Positions 1 to 7,548 of a stretch of 61,584 bases of DNA are shown here, in pieces. The notes beneath the pieces were generated by a model. The model searched no databases. It was given only the letters and a program-made list of their open reading frames with translations, and had not been told where the DNA came from. The first letter of the stretch is position 1. Each line of letters opens with the position of its first letter. Made by a program: the position numbers and the translations under genes. Source of the DNA: an uncultured Bacteroidales bacterium (GTDB taxonomy: Bacteria; Bacteroidota; Bacteroidia; Bacteroidales; UBA932); assembly GCA_944326255.1 (NCBI GenBank), contig CALVDG010000014.1, positions 1-61,584 of the forward strand, written 5' to 3'.

Positions 1-14
1 GGGTGCTTGGGTAA

Positions 15-33
15 ATGAAAATTCCATTTTCAT
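15..33. repeat. Short perfect palindrome near window edge
   Basis: An 8-bp arm (15-22, ATGAAAAT) and its exact reverse complement (26-33) flank a 3-base spacer. It lies just beyond the terminator-like hairpin at 43-65 that follows the first GLPGLI gene. It may be part of the same 3' end structure. No function is assigned. Confidence 0.4.
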
Positions 34-42
34 GTGCGATAT

Positions 43-65
43 AAAAACTATGGACTTTAGTCCAT
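43..65 (-). terminator. Rho-independent terminator of the GLPGLI operon
   Basis: Read on the minus strand, a 6-bp stem (ATGGAC with GTCCAT, 50-65) with a 4-base loop is followed by a run of five T (43-47 on the plus strand reads as A). It lies 8 bases past the stop codon of the GLPGLI gene that ends at 73. Confidence 0.6.
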
Positions 66-72
66 TAGTGGT

Positions 73-1023
73 TTATTCCAATGGCGGATAATAGCCCTCA
101 TGATGACTCTGCACCCCGACGGTTTTAATGGATCCGTCAGGCAGCATCACTGTCATCGGCTTTCCGGATGTCCTCAAAAAGCCCGGGGACCTCCATATCA
201 TCCGCCACAATTCCGCGATATTTTTTTTACTTGTTTTTTCGCATCTGTAGTGCAGGCCTATTGCCGATGTCTTGTTCCCGGTGTACCTGTATATGCTCCG
301 GCCTCTGCCCTTTTCCAGTCCGACGGCTTCCCATCTGAGCAGACCTTCGGAATCTTCGGCTTTTAATATCAGGCCGGGCAGTCCTTCGAGTTTCCATGGA
401 CCGTAAGGGTATGGTATGTCTGTTGAGAAGGATACCCTCCACTGCCTGCCGTTGAGCTGTCCCTCGGCCACCTGGCACCGGTATCCGCAGATGGTGTCCG
501 TCCGGTCCGTGAGGCACCAATCTGTCTGTTTTGGCTTCTCGCTGTAGCTGTAGTCGGTATTTTGGACTCTCAGCAGGATGTATCTGGACGAAGATGGAAT
601 GCACCTGAATATTTCATAATAAGTGGCCGTCTGGTCTTCCGGTATGACGGAGGACGTTATGTCGGTGAAAGCGTTCATTCCTTTGCTTTTCTCGGAGGCA
701 TAGACCTCGGATTGCACGGAGTCCCTGATATAGGCGTTGTAACTGTAGTAGTGAGTCAGCTTTCCGCCTATCTCCAGCATATAAGGCTCATGCAGGCATT
801 TGTCGGACAATGTGTCGATGACATATTCGAATCCGTACATTATGCGCATCTCCATCGTGTCCGCTTTCTCCCTGAGGCTGAAATCCCTTGCCGCAGGAAA
901 ATACCGCCCGCTGCTGATAATCCGGGCAACCTCCTGATCGCTGAGATTCTGAGAGTTCGCCAAAAGGTGGACTGCCATGACGGCCATCAGTGCCAATGCT
1001 GTTCTTTTGCTCTTTAAGTTCAT
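73..1023 (-). CDS. GLPGLI family secreted protein (copy 1)
   Basis: This 316-residue protein has an N-terminal signal peptide (a basic start followed by a hydrophobic stretch to about residue 24) and the family-defining GLPGLI motif at residues 214-219, followed by an LKAED segment. GLPGLI proteins are known only from Bacteroidota. They are exported, and their biochemical role is unsettled; many sit beside outer-membrane barrel proteins. The gene follows a second GLPGLI gene by 16 bases on the same strand and is probably cotranscribed with it. A terminator-like hairpin follows its stop codon. The two copies share the motif region but differ widely elsewhere, so the duplication is old. Family assignment is firm; function is unknown. 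Confidence 0.88.
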   Translation of the reverse strand: MNLKSKRTALALMAVMAVHLLANSQNLSDQEVARIISSGRYFPAARDFSLREKADTMEMRIMYGFEYVIDTLSDKCLHEPYMLEIGGKLTHYYSYNAYIRDSVQSEVYASEKSKGMNAFTDITSSVIPEDQTATYYEIFRCIPSSSRYILLRVQNTDYSYSEKPKQTDWCLTDRTDTICGYRCQVAEGQLNGRQWRVSFSTDIPYPYGPWKLEGLPGLILKAEDSEGLLRWEAVGLEKGRGRSIYRYTGNKTSAIGLHYRCEKTSKKNIAELWRMIWRSPGFLRTSGKPMTVMLPDGSIKTVGVQSHHEGYYPPLE

Positions 1024-1039
1024 ACTCTTTTTAAATGTG

Positions 1040-1921
1040 TTATTCGAGTTCTATCGGGTCGTAATGGAACGACTCGCTTTTCTCCTCATGGGTGAGCTCT
1101 CTGAGCTGATGGGTCTGGGGGTCCATCTGCTGGACACGCATGCCGCGGCTCACCTTCCACTGGTAGGGGCTGGTGAACATCTGCCGGATGTATTTTCTGG
1201 CCTGGGAACGGGTGCAGTCCTGGTAGAGGAGCCGTTTTTCGAGAATCGGCCATGTACCCCGCTCAATGGCAGCGAGTTCCCAGCTGTAGGTGCCGGTGGT
1301 GTCCTCTGCCTTGAGTATGAGGCCAGGCAGGCCGCGGAACTTGTAAGGGCCGCTGTCCACCGGCAGGGAGGGACAGAACCAGGCGTGCCATACCTTGCCG
1401 CGGAATTCGGTGACGGCCTTCTGGCACGGGTAGCCCATGATGGTGCAGGTGTCGGAGGTGAGCTGCCATTCGAATGCGGGGGTGTCCTCCTGCCAGCGGA
1501 GTACCGGACCGAGTATCATGGTCTTGTGGATGACGGTGATGCCGTCCGGGGTGATGTACAGCTCAAAGGGGTTGACCGGGCTGTCAGGGTCGTGCGAGTC
1601 GAAAGCGCCGTCAGTCTGTTTCCAGGCATTGTGTCCGGCCATCTCTGAAGCCTCGAGTATCAGGCTGTACTCTTTCTGCAGTCCCGGGCCTATCTCCACG
1701 ATCCTTCTGTCTACGTGGGAGCTGTCCGGACCGGTCTCGGAGGGAAAGTGCATCCGGTATTCCAGGCGCATCGTGGCTTCACCGAGAGTATCGGTCCTGT
1801 CCCAGCGGACATCGATGTACATGGCGTCCATGTAGGGTGTCTGGGCGCCCAAAGAAAATGCGGCCGTGGAAAGCAGAATCAGCGGCAGCAGTATTGCAAG
1901 TGGTGTAGAAGTTTTCATCAT
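1040..1921 (-). CDS. GLPGLI family secreted protein (copy 2)
   Basis: This 293-residue protein has a signal peptide (hydrophobic segment about residues 7-26, ending near LGAQ) and the GLPGLI motif from residue 197, again followed by LKAED. It is the promoter-proximal gene of a two-gene GLPGLI operon. Two ATG codons occur in tandem at the start (1921 and 1918). A perfect -7 box (TATATTTG on the minus strand, 1926-1933) sits so close that the predicted transcription start falls on or next to the first ATG, so the mRNA may be nearly leaderless. An unrelated gene-free region of 0.68 kb lies upstream. Confidence 0.88.
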   Translation of the reverse strand: MMKTSTPLAILLPLILLSTAAFSLGAQTPYMDAMYIDVRWDRTDTLGEATMRLEYRMHFPSETGPDSSHVDRRIVEIGPGLQKEYSLILEASEMAGHNAWKQTDGAFDSHDPDSPVNPFELYITPDGITVIHKTMILGPVLRWQEDTPAFEWQLTSDTCTIMGYPCQKAVTEFRGKVWHAWFCPSLPVDSGPYKFRGLPGLILKAEDTTGTYSWELAAIERGTWPILEKRLLYQDCTRSQARKYIRQMFTSPYQWKVSRGMRVQQMDPQTHQLRELTHEEKSESFHYDPIELE

Positions 1922-1925
1922 GCCA

Positions 1926-1933
1926 CAAATATA
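1926..1933 (-). promoter_or_regulatory. -7 promoter element for the GLPGLI pair
   Basis: A perfect match to the Bacteroidota -7 consensus TAnnTTTG (TATATTTG on the minus strand). It ends 5 bases before the start codon at 1921, which predicts a transcript beginning at or beside the ATG. Confidence 0.55.
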
Positions 1934-2604
1934 ACGATTTTTTTTAGTAAATAAAACTTAAAATAAATTTCCGTTAAAAACCTTCCTCTCAATAACTCTC
2001 ATGTGGCAGCTTGTTGCGCTGCGGAGAATTTTATTCGAAATTTTCAATAAATGTTGTCGGGGCAGACGGTCTGCGTTAGTCAAAGTTCTTTGGAGGTTCA
2101 AAGAAATTTGCATGACTTCGGATTTTTTATGAAAATCCGAAGTGATACTTCTGATATTTTAGTATTCGCAATTTCCTGGTCATTTACATTCTCACAGCCT
2201 TACCTTACCGCCCCCTACCTTATTTGCCGTCAGCAGTCTGTAAATGATGTGCTTTGCGTAAGTTGCTATGCTATAAGGAAGTGCGAAAAAAAGAACGTTA
2301 CAGACTGAGCGGTGCGGACGGGGCGCATATTTCTTAAATGTGCCTGTATAGTGCTGTGGCATGGGTAGTCCGTTGTCAGCACCTTTTCTACAGAACGAGT
2401 CTGTAATCGAATGATTCGCGCATAGTGTTGTCAGACAGCAATGTATGCGAAAAACAGGACAACAGACAAGCGGTGACTGTCCCCAGTCTGTAAATCGCAT
2501 ACTTCATGTAATTTTCTGTGAAACACGATAATATACGTATTTTAGCTGTACAGACTATATTGTGGACATTGGACATTTTCAAGATGTTTTTGTATCGACT
2601 TGAA
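1934..2604. other. Gene-free region with a repeated AGTCTGTA motif and a hairpin
   Basis: I see no convincing coding sequence in this roughly 670-base stretch. It holds five copies of an AGTCTGTA core in alternating orientation (2234-2243 plus, 2298-2307 minus, 2398-2406 plus, 2484-2495 plus, 2549-2556 minus). The first two form a perfect 10-bp inverted repeat around 54 bases. A separate hairpin (12-bp perfect stem, 2115-2126 with 2132-2143, 5-base loop) lies upstream. Small open frames here have no recognisable start context or family features. Confidence 0.5.
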
Positions 2605-3198
2605 TTACGGTTGGCGGAACAGAGAGTCGGGCAGGGGACTGAGGCCGATATCGCGGCGGAGGCTGTCCGACAGCGGTCTGTCTTCCGGATTGAGAGCAGG
2701 CTGCTGGAGGAATTTGCGGAAGTCGGAGCCGTAGAGGGAGCGTTTCTGGTATGTGACGTAGTATTTGTCCAGAAAGAGAGCCAGTGCCTCGGGGTGCAGC
2801 CGTCCGGCCTCGGCTTCTGAGCGCAGGAGGCTGTAGATGTCTCCGTCCATCAGTCTGTGGGGGCTGTGGAGCATGACGGCTGTGAGCGCCTGAAGGAGAT
2901 ATCCGTGGGTGGAGTTGTATTTGCCCAAGTCCGTCACCCATCCGAAGTGCCTTATGCATTCGATGGCTTTGTCGAAGCAGATGCTGTCGATGTGGAGGTT
3001 GAACTTGCGGCTGTTCTCCAGATAGAGGGAGACATCGCTGCGGACTCCCTGGTCCAGACTCCATATCTCGGCAAGCGCGATAACCGTGCTGTCCAGCGAT
3101 GTTACTTTTTCGGTCTCTTGTTTTGACTGTGCGGCTGCGCTTATTGTCAGCATGGCAATGGCCAGGGCGGTAAGCGGGATTCTGATTCTGTATTTCAT
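2605..3198 (-). CDS. Secreted protein of unknown function
   Basis: This 197-residue protein has a clear signal peptide (basic start, hydrophobic stretch about residues 8-22, cleavage likely after AAAQ near residue 24). The mature part is charged, helical-looking and contains isolated cysteines. I do not recognise a family. It stands alone on the minus strand between a repeat-containing gene-free region and a short remnant of an outer-membrane barrel. It is probably periplasmic or surface-exposed. No regulatory signal is obvious directly upstream. Confidence 0.7.
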   Translation of the reverse strand: MKYRIRIPLTALAIAMLTISAAAQSKQETEKVTSLDSTVIALAEIWSLDQGVRSDVSLYLENSRKFNLHIDSICFDKAIECIRHFGWVTDLGKYNSTHGYLLQALTAVMLHSPHRLMDGDIYSLLRSEAEAGRLHPEALALFLDKYYVTYQKRSLYGSDFRKFLQQPALNPEDRPLSDSLRRDIGLSPLPDSLFRQP

Positions 3199-3223
3199 GT
3201 GTTTCTTTTTACTATTAGTTTCT

Positions 3224-3321
3224 TTAGCCTAAACTGAACCGTATCTTGAACATCACAGACAGCGGACGGAGCCGGTAGAGGTACTGGAAGTTGGTGATGT
3301 CGCAGCGAGTGCGCCGAAAAT
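3224..3321 (-). pseudogene. C-terminal remnant of an outer-membrane beta-barrel protein
   Basis: On the minus strand a frame reads RTRCDITNFQYLYRL, continues RPLSVMFKIRFSLG and then reaches a stop. The alternating polar/aromatic pattern and an end of the form MFKIRFSLG are typical of the last two strands of Bacteroidota TonB-dependent or other OM barrels. There is no start codon, and the rest of the barrel is missing, because the frame abuts the stop of the DUF4932 gene. GLPGLI genes often neighbour such barrels, so this may be the scar of a lost partner. The identification rests on about 31 codons. Confidence 0.55.
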
Positions 3322-3328
3322 AAGGGGG

Positions 3329-4843
3329 TTAGTCCACTTTGAACCAGATGTCGATGGTGCCGTATCCCATGCGGACGAACTGATTGTCCGGGCGGACTAT
3401 GAAGTCTTCCCTGAGCTTAACGCCGTATTCTTTGCCGGATTCCAGCGGGACTCCTATCTTGAAGACGAAAGTGGTGTCGTTCTCGTAGTAGTCAAAGTCA
3501 CCGTTCCGGCCTATCTTTCTGGCCATCCTCTTGTATTTGGCAAGTGTGCTCGGCCAGATACGTTCCCGTTCAGGGTCAGGCCTGTATCCTGACATGCCTG
3601 TCTCCACCGGCTCGGAGAATATCACGCGTATCTCCTCGAGGTCGGGGCTTACGGTGGAGCCTACGGCGGGGATTATCTCCTTGACTGTAGGCCTCCTAGC
3701 AATGGAGTCCATCCGTGAGGCCACGGAGCGCATGTACTCCACGAACTCCGGCATGAAGTCGTCTATGGTGCGGTACTTGTCCCTGTTCTCGGAGAACCTG
3801 TCCATGAAGTCCACCGCTTCTTTCATCCATACGAAGCCGTGGTTCTGGTCCGCGTTTATTGATCGGCCGAGCAGGGACGGATATACGTCCTTGAGGTACA
3901 GGTTTGTCATCAGGGAGTTGAAGAACTCTCCGTACAAACTCTGCCAGTCATATCCGGCCCGGTAGAGTTCCTGCTCCATATACGGGCAGATGATCCTGCC
4001 GACCTCCTGCTCCTCATTCTCGTAACTTTCAAGTATGGGATTGGTGAAGCTGTGGGATATCTCGTGGATGATGACGTTTCCGTTTATATACATATTCGAT
4101 GCGTACTCAGGTTTTGAGCTGACTCCGATAATGGGATAAAATCCCGTCCTGTCATAGCCGAGCAGCCTCTGGGTCAGCGTATCAATGCTTCCGTAGTTGT
4201 TCCAGGCGTATGCCGGGGTGACACAGACGGATACGTCCGGGAGCGGACTGCCGTAGACATCCTGAAACCAGTCCGGGTCTATAAGCCGCCTCATTCCTGC
4301 CTGCAGCGAGTCCGCATACTTCCTGTACAGCTTTGAGTGTTTCTCGAAGAAACGGTGGTAGTCACTTTTCACGTAGAAATCGTCCAGCAAGGCGGCGTAC
4401 TTCAGGAAATTCTCCTCGGTCCATCTCGGGTCCTGTGTGCGGAGGTACTCCGCTATGTCAATACCTTCCTTGACCTTCACGTGACCGTCCTCGATATAAA
4501 GCAGTTCCGCAGCGCAGGGAACGGAATAATATGAGACTACATAGACCGAATCCGGAGCGTCCCGCATCTGGCGGATGAAGTCCATGACGGGATGGGACTT
4601 GAATTTTCTAAAATATCTCTGGATGTCGCGGTAGTAGGGCGGATATACGCCCCGGTCATACTCCTCGCATCCGGCAAGAATCCACACGGTGGCCGACAGT
4701 TCCTGCTTCTCGTCCACAAACGCTGTGACCTTGCTTGTGGCTGCGGCTGTGGTTCCGCCAAGTCCGTAAAATAAGGGATAAAGCAGAACTGTGGAAAGTA
4801 AGGCTCTGGTGAGTACGGAAATAATGTGCCAGTTCGTTTTCAT
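3329..4843 (-). CDS. DUF4932 domain protein, putative exported zinc metallopeptidase
   Basis: This 504-residue protein has an N-terminal hydrophobic export signal (about residues 8-35). The central region resembles DUF4932 and contains HEISH at residues 260-264, matching the HExxH zinc-binding motif of gluzincin-type metallopeptidases, with a nearby ESYENEEQE acidic stretch that could supply a third ligand. The C-terminal 110 residues contain a pattern like bacterial Ig-like domains (PAVGSTV, IRVIFSEPVE). It is probably a periplasmic or lipid-tethered peptidase; activity is inferred from the motif only. Its promoter region holds a (ATTT)9 microsatellite, which could make expression variable. 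It appears to be a single-gene unit. Confidence 0.8.
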   Translation of the reverse strand: MKTNWHIISVLTRALLSTVLLYPLFYGLGGTTAAATSKVTAFVDEKQELSATVWILAGCEEYDRGVYPPYYRDIQRYFRKFKSHPVMDFIRQMRDAPDSVYVVSYYSVPCAAELLYIEDGHVKVKEGIDIAEYLRTQDPRWTEENFLKYAALLDDFYVKSDYHRFFEKHSKLYRKYADSLQAGMRRLIDPDWFQDVYGSPLPDVSVCVTPAYAWNNYGSIDTLTQRLLGYDRTGFYPIIGVSSKPEYASNMYINGNVIIHEISHSFTNPILESYENEEQEVGRIICPYMEQELYRAGYDWQSLYGEFFNSLMTNLYLKDVYPSLLGRSINADQNHGFVWMKEAVDFMDRFSENRDKYRTIDDFMPEFVEYMRSVASRMDSIARRPTVKEIIPAVGSTVSPDLEEIRVIFSEPVETGMSGYRPDPERERIWPSTLAKYKRMARKIGRNGDFDYYENDTTFVFKIGVPLESGKEYGVKLREDFIVRPDNQFVRMGYGTIDIWFKVD

Positions 4844-4868
4844 GGTAGTGTTATTTTATAATGACACT

Positions 4869-4876
4869 CAAATATA
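4869..4876 (-). promoter_or_regulatory. -7 promoter element for the DUF4932 gene
   Basis: TATATTTG on the minus strand is a perfect -7 match, 25 bases before the start codon at 4843. The ATTT microsatellite begins 13 bases upstream and so fills the place where a -33 element would lie. Confidence 0.5.
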
Positions 4877-4889
4877 CGCAGAAATTCCT

Positions 4890-4925
<36 letters not shown>

Positions 4926-5031
4926 GCGCAAATAAATTATCGCAAATGTATCTGAGTTTGTGGATGGTGTTTGATTGTGTATTGATAATAAAGTAGTTAA
5001 GTGGGACTTATGAGGAGGGGGAAAGAAGATG

Positions 5032-5063
5032 CGGGAGAACTCGTGACTTGATGCGCTCTCCCG
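5032..5063. terminator. Possible terminator after the TetR gene
   Basis: A 7-bp perfect stem (CGGGAGA with TCTCCCG) with an 18-base loop lies about 80 bases downstream of the TetR stop codon. There is no clear T-run, so this is only a possible terminator. Confidence 0.3.
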
Positions 5064-5143
5064 TATGATGTGACGGTATTTATAATGTGTGCTTAATTTA
5101 TCTGTGATGTTGGATAAATTGGGTAGTGTCTATTGTGTGGCGG

Positions 5144-5899
5144 CTATTCGGGCAGGAGGGCGGCGAGCTCGTCGGGAGTGAGGCCGAGGATGTCGCAGAT
5201 GGCGGCGCGGTCGAGGCCCTTGGCTCCCATGCGGCGTGCAAGCTCGGCATTCCGGATGCTGTCGTCGGAGGTGCTTTTGCCTGCTTCTGCGAACAGGGTG
5301 TGGACAGTCCGGCTCAGGAGCCGCAGCAGTCTCCGGCTGTCTTTTTCGGTGTTGAGATCCAGGCCGCAGAAGGTGGATTTGCTGCGGTGCAGGTAGAGGT
5401 AGTAGATGCCGGCGATGAGCACTGCGGTTACGCCGCTGATGTCCAGGCCTGTGCCCTTGAAGTATTTCCGGTAGTAGGCCAGCAGGGACTCGTTCTCCAG
5501 CTCGCGGATGTCAGCGATCTTCTTCACGGCTTCAGAGTCGGATGCGAGTTCCCAGAGCAGGGCGTCCCGGAGCGGCCCGTTGCTGTCGAGGTGGCGGCAC
5601 AAATCCTCGAGCGTGCGGATGTAGTATCTCTCCGCGCCTTCCTTGTCCATCTTCCTGTACGAGACGGTCTCACCGAGCCAGAAATCGTGGTCGCGGACGT
5701 ATTCGTATATCAGGTCGTCTATCGATCCGTATCTCTTGAAGAATACGGTCGCTTCGATGCCGGCCTCGGCAATCAGCTGGTTTACAGTAATCCTGGCAAG
5801 CGGCATCTGTCCTGCGAGTGTGGTCAGGGCGTCGCTGATGGCTTTGTCAACTTGTTCGTTGGTCCTTCTTATTCTGGTCTTGGGCTTTTCCTCGTTCAT
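5144..5899 (-). CDS. TetR/AcrR family transcriptional regulator
   Basis: This 251-residue protein has an N-terminal helix-turn-helix of TetR type (residues about 8-55, including ITVNQLIAEAGIEATVFFKRYGS) followed by a variable, helical ligand-binding domain. The start is placed at 5899 (MNEEKPKTRIRR) rather than at the more distal ATG at 5950, because a perfect -7 promoter box lies between them. It is transcribed divergently from the MBOAT acyltransferase gene at 6085. TetR proteins often repress a divergent neighbour, so it may control the MBOAT/SGNH pair, and a small palindrome at 5997-6012 is a candidate operator. The ligand is unknown. Confidence 0.85.
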   Translation of the reverse strand: MNEEKPKTRIRRTNEQVDKAISDALTTLAGQMPLARITVNQLIAEAGIEATVFFKRYGSIDDLIYEYVRDHDFWLGETVSYRKMDKEGAERYYIRTLEDLCRHLDSNGPLRDALLWELASDSEAVKKIADIRELENESLLAYYRKYFKGTGLDISGVTAVLIAGIYYLYLHRSKSTFCGLDLNTEKDSRRLLRLLSRTVHTLFAEAGKSTSDDSIRNAELARRMGAKGLDRAAICDILGLTPDELAALLPE

Positions 5900-5921
5900 G
5901 GCGGCATTTGTTTTATAGTTG

Positions 5922-5929
5922 CAAAAATA
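5922..5929 (-). promoter_or_regulatory. -7 promoter element for the TetR gene
   Basis: TATTTTTG on the minus strand, 22 bases before the ATG at 5899. It supports the shorter reading of the TetR protein. Confidence 0.5.
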
Positions 5930-5996
5930 ATAAAATCTGCTGTAAAACACTCTATTGGGAGGGTGATTGTGCGGTGCTCTGAAATGTTTTATTATG

Positions 5997-6012
5997 AATT
6001 TTGTATAAAATT
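5997..6012. promoter_or_regulatory. Candidate operator palindrome in the TetR-MBOAT intergenic region
   Basis: AATTTT and AAAATT form a 6-bp inverted repeat around GTAT, immediately beside the -33-like TTTG of the MBOAT promoter. Its position would suit repression by the divergent TetR protein, but the site is AT-rich and could be chance. Confidence 0.3.
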
Positions 6013-6018
6013 TTGCTC

Positions 6019-6040
6019 ATAATAATAATAATAATAATAA
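6019..6040. repeat. (ATA)7 trinucleotide microsatellite in a promoter spacer
   Basis: Seven ATA units plus one extra base lie between a -33-like TTTG (6012-6015) and the -7 box (6038-6045) of the MBOAT gene. Gain or loss of a unit would change the spacer, now 22 bp, by 3 bp and could tune transcription. Confidence 0.8.
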
Positions 6041-6045
6041 TTTTG
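6038..6045 (+). promoter_or_regulatory. -7 promoter element for the MBOAT-SGNH pair
   Basis: TAATTTTG is a perfect -7 match, 39 bases before the ATG at 6085. A TTTG at 6012-6015 could be the -33 element with a 22-bp spacer made mostly of the ATA microsatellite. Confidence 0.5.
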
Positions 6046-6084
6046 CGATAAAATGAAAGAAAATTTTTATCCGAATAAGACAAA

Positions 6085-7545
6085 ATGCTGTTCAATTCTA
6101 TAGATTTCGGCATCTTCCTGCCGGTAGTGGCCGTCCTCTACTGGACGGTGTTCAACAGGTACGGGGTGCGGCTGCGCAACGCCTTTCTGCTGGCGTGCAG
6201 CTGGTTCTTCTACGGGATGTGGGACTGGCGCTTCCTGGGCCTGCTTATATTCAGCTCTACAATGGATTACACTCTCGGCCGGCTTATAGGCAGGACGGAT
6301 GTGAATGACAGGAGGAAACGGAAGGCCCTGCTGGTGGTCAGCCTTGTGGTCAATCTCGGAATACTCGGATTCTTCAAGTACGCCAATTTCTTCATCGACA
6401 GCATCGACGGCCTTTTCACCGTCTTCGGCCTGGAACTTTCATTGAAGACTCTGAATATAATCCTGCCGGTTGGTATCAGTTTTTATACATTCCAGTCGTT
6501 AAGTTATATCATCGATGTATATCGTGGGAAAATATCGCCGTCCAGGGATATAATCGCTTTCCTCACTTTTATAAGTTTCTTCCCGCAGCTGGTGGCCGGA
6601 CCTATTGAGAGAGCCTCGCATCTGTTGCCTCAGTTTGACGACCTGAAGAAATTCGATTACGACAGAGTCCGGGAAGGTATCGTGGAGGTATTCATCGGCC
6701 TGATTAAGAAGATGGTGATAGCGGACCGGCTGGCCGTGTATGTGGATTCGGTGTTTCAGGAGGCTGCGGCGGGCAGCAGTACCCAGATTCTCGGCTTTCC
6801 GTCTGTGCTGGCCCTGATATTCTTCGCATTCCAGCTCTATATCGATTTCTCGGCTTATTCCCAGATAGCGATAGGCACGGCCAAGATTCTAGGCTTCAGC
6901 CTGTGTACCAACTTCCGCCGGCCTTATCTGAGCAGTTCCTTCAACAATTTCTGGGAACGCTGGCATATCTCGCTGTCCCAGTGGATGCGGGACTACATCT
7001 TTATCCCTTTAGGAGGCAGCCGTGAGGGCCGCCGTAGGACGGTGAGGAACCTGCTCATAGTGTTTGCTGTCAGCGGACTGTGGCACGGTGCTTCGTGGAA
7101 TTTCGTGATATGGGGCCTGATCAACGGCCTGTTCGTGATACTTCTGGATCCTCTGCTGGCCAGGTGGAAAGTCAGGGGCGTCCTGGCCTCCATAATCGTC
7201 TTCTGTCTGTGGACTTTCTCGCTGGTCTTCTTCAGGGCCGAGGGGATAGATGCGGCATGGACGATGATACGCAGCCTGGGGCTCGGTCATATCGGACAGA
7301 TATCCGGATTCGGTCTGGCATGGAACGAGCTGACCTTCACCCTGGTGCTGCTGGCCGTCCTGATGTGCTTCGAATATGTGGTGGAGCGTCTGGAGAAACG
7401 TGGGGAAAATATTATGGATATTATGGTGTTCAGTCGTCCCGGCTGGCTGAGGTGGGCGGTGTATCTGGTACTGGTGTTCACTATAATCCTTTTCGGAGTG
7501 TATGCCACGAACAATGACAACAGTTTTATCTATTTTCAATTCTAG
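6085..7545 (+). CDS. MBOAT family O-acyltransferase (AlgI/DltB-like)
   Basis: This 486-residue polytopic inner-membrane protein belongs to the membrane-bound O-acyltransferase family. It shows the AlgI/DltB signature: FFPQLVAGPIER near residue 170, and the conserved FWERWHISLSQWMRDYIFIP segment followed by the catalytic-region GLWHGASWNFVIWG. Such proteins move acyl groups across the membrane onto extracellular polysaccharide or other surface acceptors. The next gene, 3 bases downstream, encodes an anchored SGNH-like protein, the usual partner that transfers the acyl group to its final acceptor. The natural acceptor here is unknown. No alginate or D-alanylation genes are nearby. The promoter contains an ATA microsatellite. 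Confidence 0.9.
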   Translation: MLFNSIDFGIFLPVVAVLYWTVFNRYGVRLRNAFLLACSWFFYGMWDWRFLGLLIFSSTMDYTLGRLIGRTDVNDRRKRKALLVVSLVVNLGILGFFKYANFFIDSIDGLFTVFGLELSLKTLNIILPVGISFYTFQSLSYIIDVYRGKISPSRDIIAFLTFISFFPQLVAGPIERASHLLPQFDDLKKFDYDRVREGIVEVFIGLIKKMVIADRLAVYVDSVFQEAAAGSSTQILGFPSVLALIFFAFQLYIDFSAYSQIAIGTAKILGFSLCTNFRRPYLSSSFNNFWERWHISLSQWMRDYIFIPLGGSREGRRRTVRNLLIVFAVSGLWHGASWNFVIWGLINGLFVILLDPLLARWKVRGVLASIIVFCLWTFSLVFFRAEGIDAAWTMIRSLGLGHIGQISGFGLAWNELTFTLVLLAVLMCFEYVVERLEKRGENIMDIMVFSRPGWLRWAVYLVLVFTIILFGVYATNNDNSFIYFQF

Positions 7546-7548
7546 AAG

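Noticed and set aside
2051..2582. Small open frames in the 1934-2604 gap
   Set aside because: They overlap each other on both strands, include the repeated AGTCTGTA motif as IYRL-type codons, and lack signal peptides, ribosome-binding context or family similarity.
5126..6022. 298-codon plus-strand frame opposite the TetR gene
   Set aside because: It is antisense to a clear helix-turn-helix protein and overlaps its promoter; its composition is typical of an antisense shadow.
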